DNA of 64,000 nucleotides, taken from Centropus unirufus. Its lineage: Eukaryota > Chordata > Aves > Cuculiformes > Centropidae. A program made the translations under genes and the position numbers. The stretch is from assembly GCA_013397695.1 (NCBI GenBank), contig VYZI01000133.1, positions 1,846,339 to 1,910,338 of the forward strand. The letters run 5' to 3'. The notes under the pieces are model-generated. The model ran no database searches and was not told where the DNA came from. It saw only the letters and a program-made list of their open reading frames with translations. This document shows, piece by piece, positions 61,141 through 64,000 of the stretch; the stretch's first letter is position 1; the number at the start of each line of letters is the position of its first letter.

Positions 61141-64000
61141 TAAGTTTCAAGTAGTCTTTTAAGTTTTACTCCCATGAGGCATTAAGAAATAAACCTCAGC
61201 AGCCTGAATTACTTATTCCTAGGGCCTGGCTAGAATAGATGTGATTAATCTGTGATAAAATATGTTTTTATTTATATCTGGAACCTTTCACTCCCACCAA
61301 GACATACAAACAAGAAAGTTTGAAGACATGAATCCCTAAAAAGTATTCCCAAAGACATTATTCTATGGATAGCAGTGTCTGAATTTTTAAGTGTCTCGCG
61401 CTAATGGATGTAAACTATTGTAATGGATTTGATAGAGTAAATACTCGCTTGCTCTGGACAAAAGTAAAATAGGTGTGTTGTTCTCATGCTTGCAGCTATC
61501 TGCCTGAAGCTGTCCTGATTATTTTATTCAATTATTTTCACTTGATAGCTTTTTTCCTGAACAATGTGTTCTTACTTCTGCAATAGTCATGCTTTCTTCT
61601 TCATTCCTAGAATTTTAGAGACTACTATTAAGAGTAGAACAGTGTGTGACATAAGGCTTGTAAATCTATCATTTACAATGATAGACCTTAAAGGATATAC
61701 TTACAGCACCCCAATCAGCTGAAAATCATTCTGCATCTAGAAACATGATGTCTCATAAACTTTTTATCTTATAAATATATAAATATCTTATGACAATTTG
61801 CGGTTCAACTGGAAGTTGTAATAAGCTAACAGATTGATTAGTAATAATCCAAAGCAACAGTGGCCTAAGGTATAATAAATGCATTATTTTTAAGAATTAT
61901 ATATTATTTATTGTTTTAAGAAAATTAATGAAATTATAACGTGCAAATAAAGGGTAAATGAGAATCCTGTATTATTTAGTAATATTTATATATAAAATAG
62001 GGAATTAAGATCTAACCTATAGAAGCAGTCATGAAGAGTTTGGACTGTGTGACTGTTAATCTGCAGAAGCTGTGCCAGTGTCTATAAACTTATTATGCAA
62101 AATCTAGTAATATAAAGCTACTTCAGCCTCAAGGTTATAGTTCTACGTGGCATAAGCCTTTTTCCATCAAAATGAAAACAAAGACCAAAGGTTTGGCACT
62201 TGAAGAAAATATATATTTTTTTTTACTATTTTAAAAGAGTTTTCACAGTTCTACAGGAGTAATAGAAGTGCATGTATTTAAAAATAAGACAAACTGATAA
62301 TATTTTTTTTCAGATCACATCAACTACATCTGTTTCTCTGATGCTGAAACTTTTCCTTTACTACCAGCTATAGAATATTTTGATACAAGAGGAATGTACA
62401 ACGGGCTGAGAACTTAACATTTATATAATTAATGCAGACTTACTTCAAAACATTTCTACAGGGACCATCCTGAAAGTCCCAAACCAGGGAATTAGTGAAG
62501 TTCAGCTTTTTCTCTCCCTAAAAAAAAAAAAAAATGGCTGACAATTTAAAAACAAACAAGAAAATTTAAACATTGTCAATCTGCATACATTTAATATCTT
62601 TCCTGCAGAAGCTGCTGGAAATTTTATTTGCTTATACACTTTTATATTTTTAGACTGGACTGTGTATGAAAAGATTTCCTTTAATTAAGGGATTAAGACA
62701 AAATTTCATTCATTATTTTCTGCTATATTTTGTCCTGTTTCTTGCAGGCAAAGTTCTATTTTATTATAAATATTAATACAATGTAATACAAGAAGAAAGA
62801 CTAAATGCTCTAGCTTTTATACAAGTCAATCAGTGTGAACGATGTTTGGTAGTAGAATATTTTGATAAAGTTACACTACTCAAGAGAGTAATAAAGTATG
62901 TTATAATCTTTCTACATTTGACTATGTAGGCTATAATTTTCTGAGCATGAGCTACAGGTGGGCAGGGTTTCTAAGACTGTGGTTGTCAAAGCTTTTCTTT
63001 TTCTTTTTTGTGTTTAAAAAACCTAAAATGGGTTGTGGAAATGCAGCCATGAGACAGTAAAAAGGGCTTTTCATTAGACTTACAGCATTTAGAGAACTCT
63101 GCAGAGAGCTGACTGAAGCATCATTGCTGTTGAAATTTGTGAAAAATGTGCAGTGTGATACCAAACTGATCGTCTCTGTGTTATATTAAGCTGCTTCCCA
63201 GCTTCACAAGGTCACTGAGGAGTGGCTTAGCACAGCACATGATGAGGGTATTTTCCAGCTTCATGCATGGAGAAGTAGGCTGTTATGGGAGTAAGGGAAG
63301 TAAGTCTTCAGGATCATAAAAATGCTCCTCCATCCTTCAGTTTTGGACCCACACTATGGTTTTACAATGCATCTGTCAAAAGACAATTATGGTACTTGTT
63401 TATTGGAAGGGGGCAAACTTCTGTCTAAACATGATAATGAATAGCCATACCCGGTGATACCTAATCCATTGTGTCCTCTGGAAATATGCAGGCATGGATG
63501 GTGAGAATATCTGTACCCTTCAAGCCAAAAAGCAGTATTTTCCTCATAATATACTCACAGACATCAGGGAATTCAGAAACAATCACTTCTTGAATTGGAG
63601 ACAGACACTCCATATCTAGTTGCCTCCGATCGTTTGATGGAATTTTCTTTTTCTGTACTTCCTTGGGCATTAAAAAGTTTAAAAAGCCAGGCACTTTGAG
63701 AAATGTAAATAATTTAGTTATTTTGAAAGACTACCTGTTTTTAACATGGCTGATGCTTTGGCCTGCAGCTCCTTCTATATCTTCAGGAGGAATTATCTCC
63801 AATGTATTCTTTCTTCTTAATTAAAATAAAAGTTTTTCAGTGTCTTTGATAATTATTTCTAACTTTAAAACTTTTCCCTGGAGACTTTATCCTGAAAGGA
63901 ATATCTTCCAGCTGAAGAATTGGGAGAGGGAAATAGACAAAGAAGAAAATACTGCTTTAAAACTCTTTTGGTCTTCTTCATGCATAGCAGTCATTTAACT
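61141..64000. other. Non-coding stretch to window end, no gene proven
   Basis: AT-rich DNA. A15 is at 62520-62534. An open frame on the minus strand at 63461-63694 is more protein-like in composition than others and holds a donor-like motif; it is described in the findings as a possible exon. Nothing else is recognised. Confidence 0.45.
62520..62534 (+). repeat. Poly-A run (A15)
   Basis: Fifteen consecutive A in AT-rich DNA; no retroposon body recognised upstream. Confidence 0.9.

Noticed and set aside
1..64000. CRISPR arrays, phage or bacterial defence genes, operons
   Set aside because: The DNA is vertebrate by repeat content, with no direct-repeat arrays with spacers and no dense coding.

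Overview
This window looks like AT-rich, non-coding DNA from a bird macrochromosome. The host call rests on repeats: five antisense remnants of CR1 LINEs (the dominant avian non-LTR retrotransposon, one with the typical terminal short repeat at its 3' end) and two solitary LTR fragments of a type I recognise as an avian ERVL family. CR1 also occurs in turtles and crocodilians, so a non-avian reptile is not fully excluded; the ERVL-type LTRs favour a bird. There are no bacterial features: no operons, no ribosome binding sites and no long open frames.

Layout. 1-5.4 kb: unique sequence with a (TATGTG)n microsatellite. 5.4-5.7 kb: minus-strand ERVL-type LTR. 10.06-10.38 kb: CR1 tail. 12.2 and 18.7 kb: two G-tracts. 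21.03-21.5 kb: the best-preserved CR1, with a fragment of the end of its reverse-transcriptase frame. 21.5-47.5 kb: unique sequence, with a pyrimidine-rich stretch around 28-33 kb and GC-richer patches near 29.85 and 36.9 kb. 47.5 kb: decayed CR1. 51.2-51.7 kb: possible but unclassified LTR. 52.4-52.8 kb: plus-strand ERVL-type LTR, followed by a (CA)n microsatellite. 57.2 kb: old CR1. 60.7-61.15 kb: old CR1 interrupted by AT-rich palindromic sequence and a 35-base run of N. 61.2-64 kb: unique sequence.

I found no protein-coding gene or RNA gene that I can defend. The longest open frames (about 100-157 codons) are near the length expected by chance in 64 kb of this composition, and none shows a family I recognise. 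Three short open segments with splice-site-like borders are listed as findings, not genes. The window is best read as a gene desert or the interior of a very large intron. I see no new biological system; the most useful leads are the three exon-like segments, the shared orientation of all five CR1 copies, the CR1 broken by the assembly gap, and the unclassified LTR candidate.
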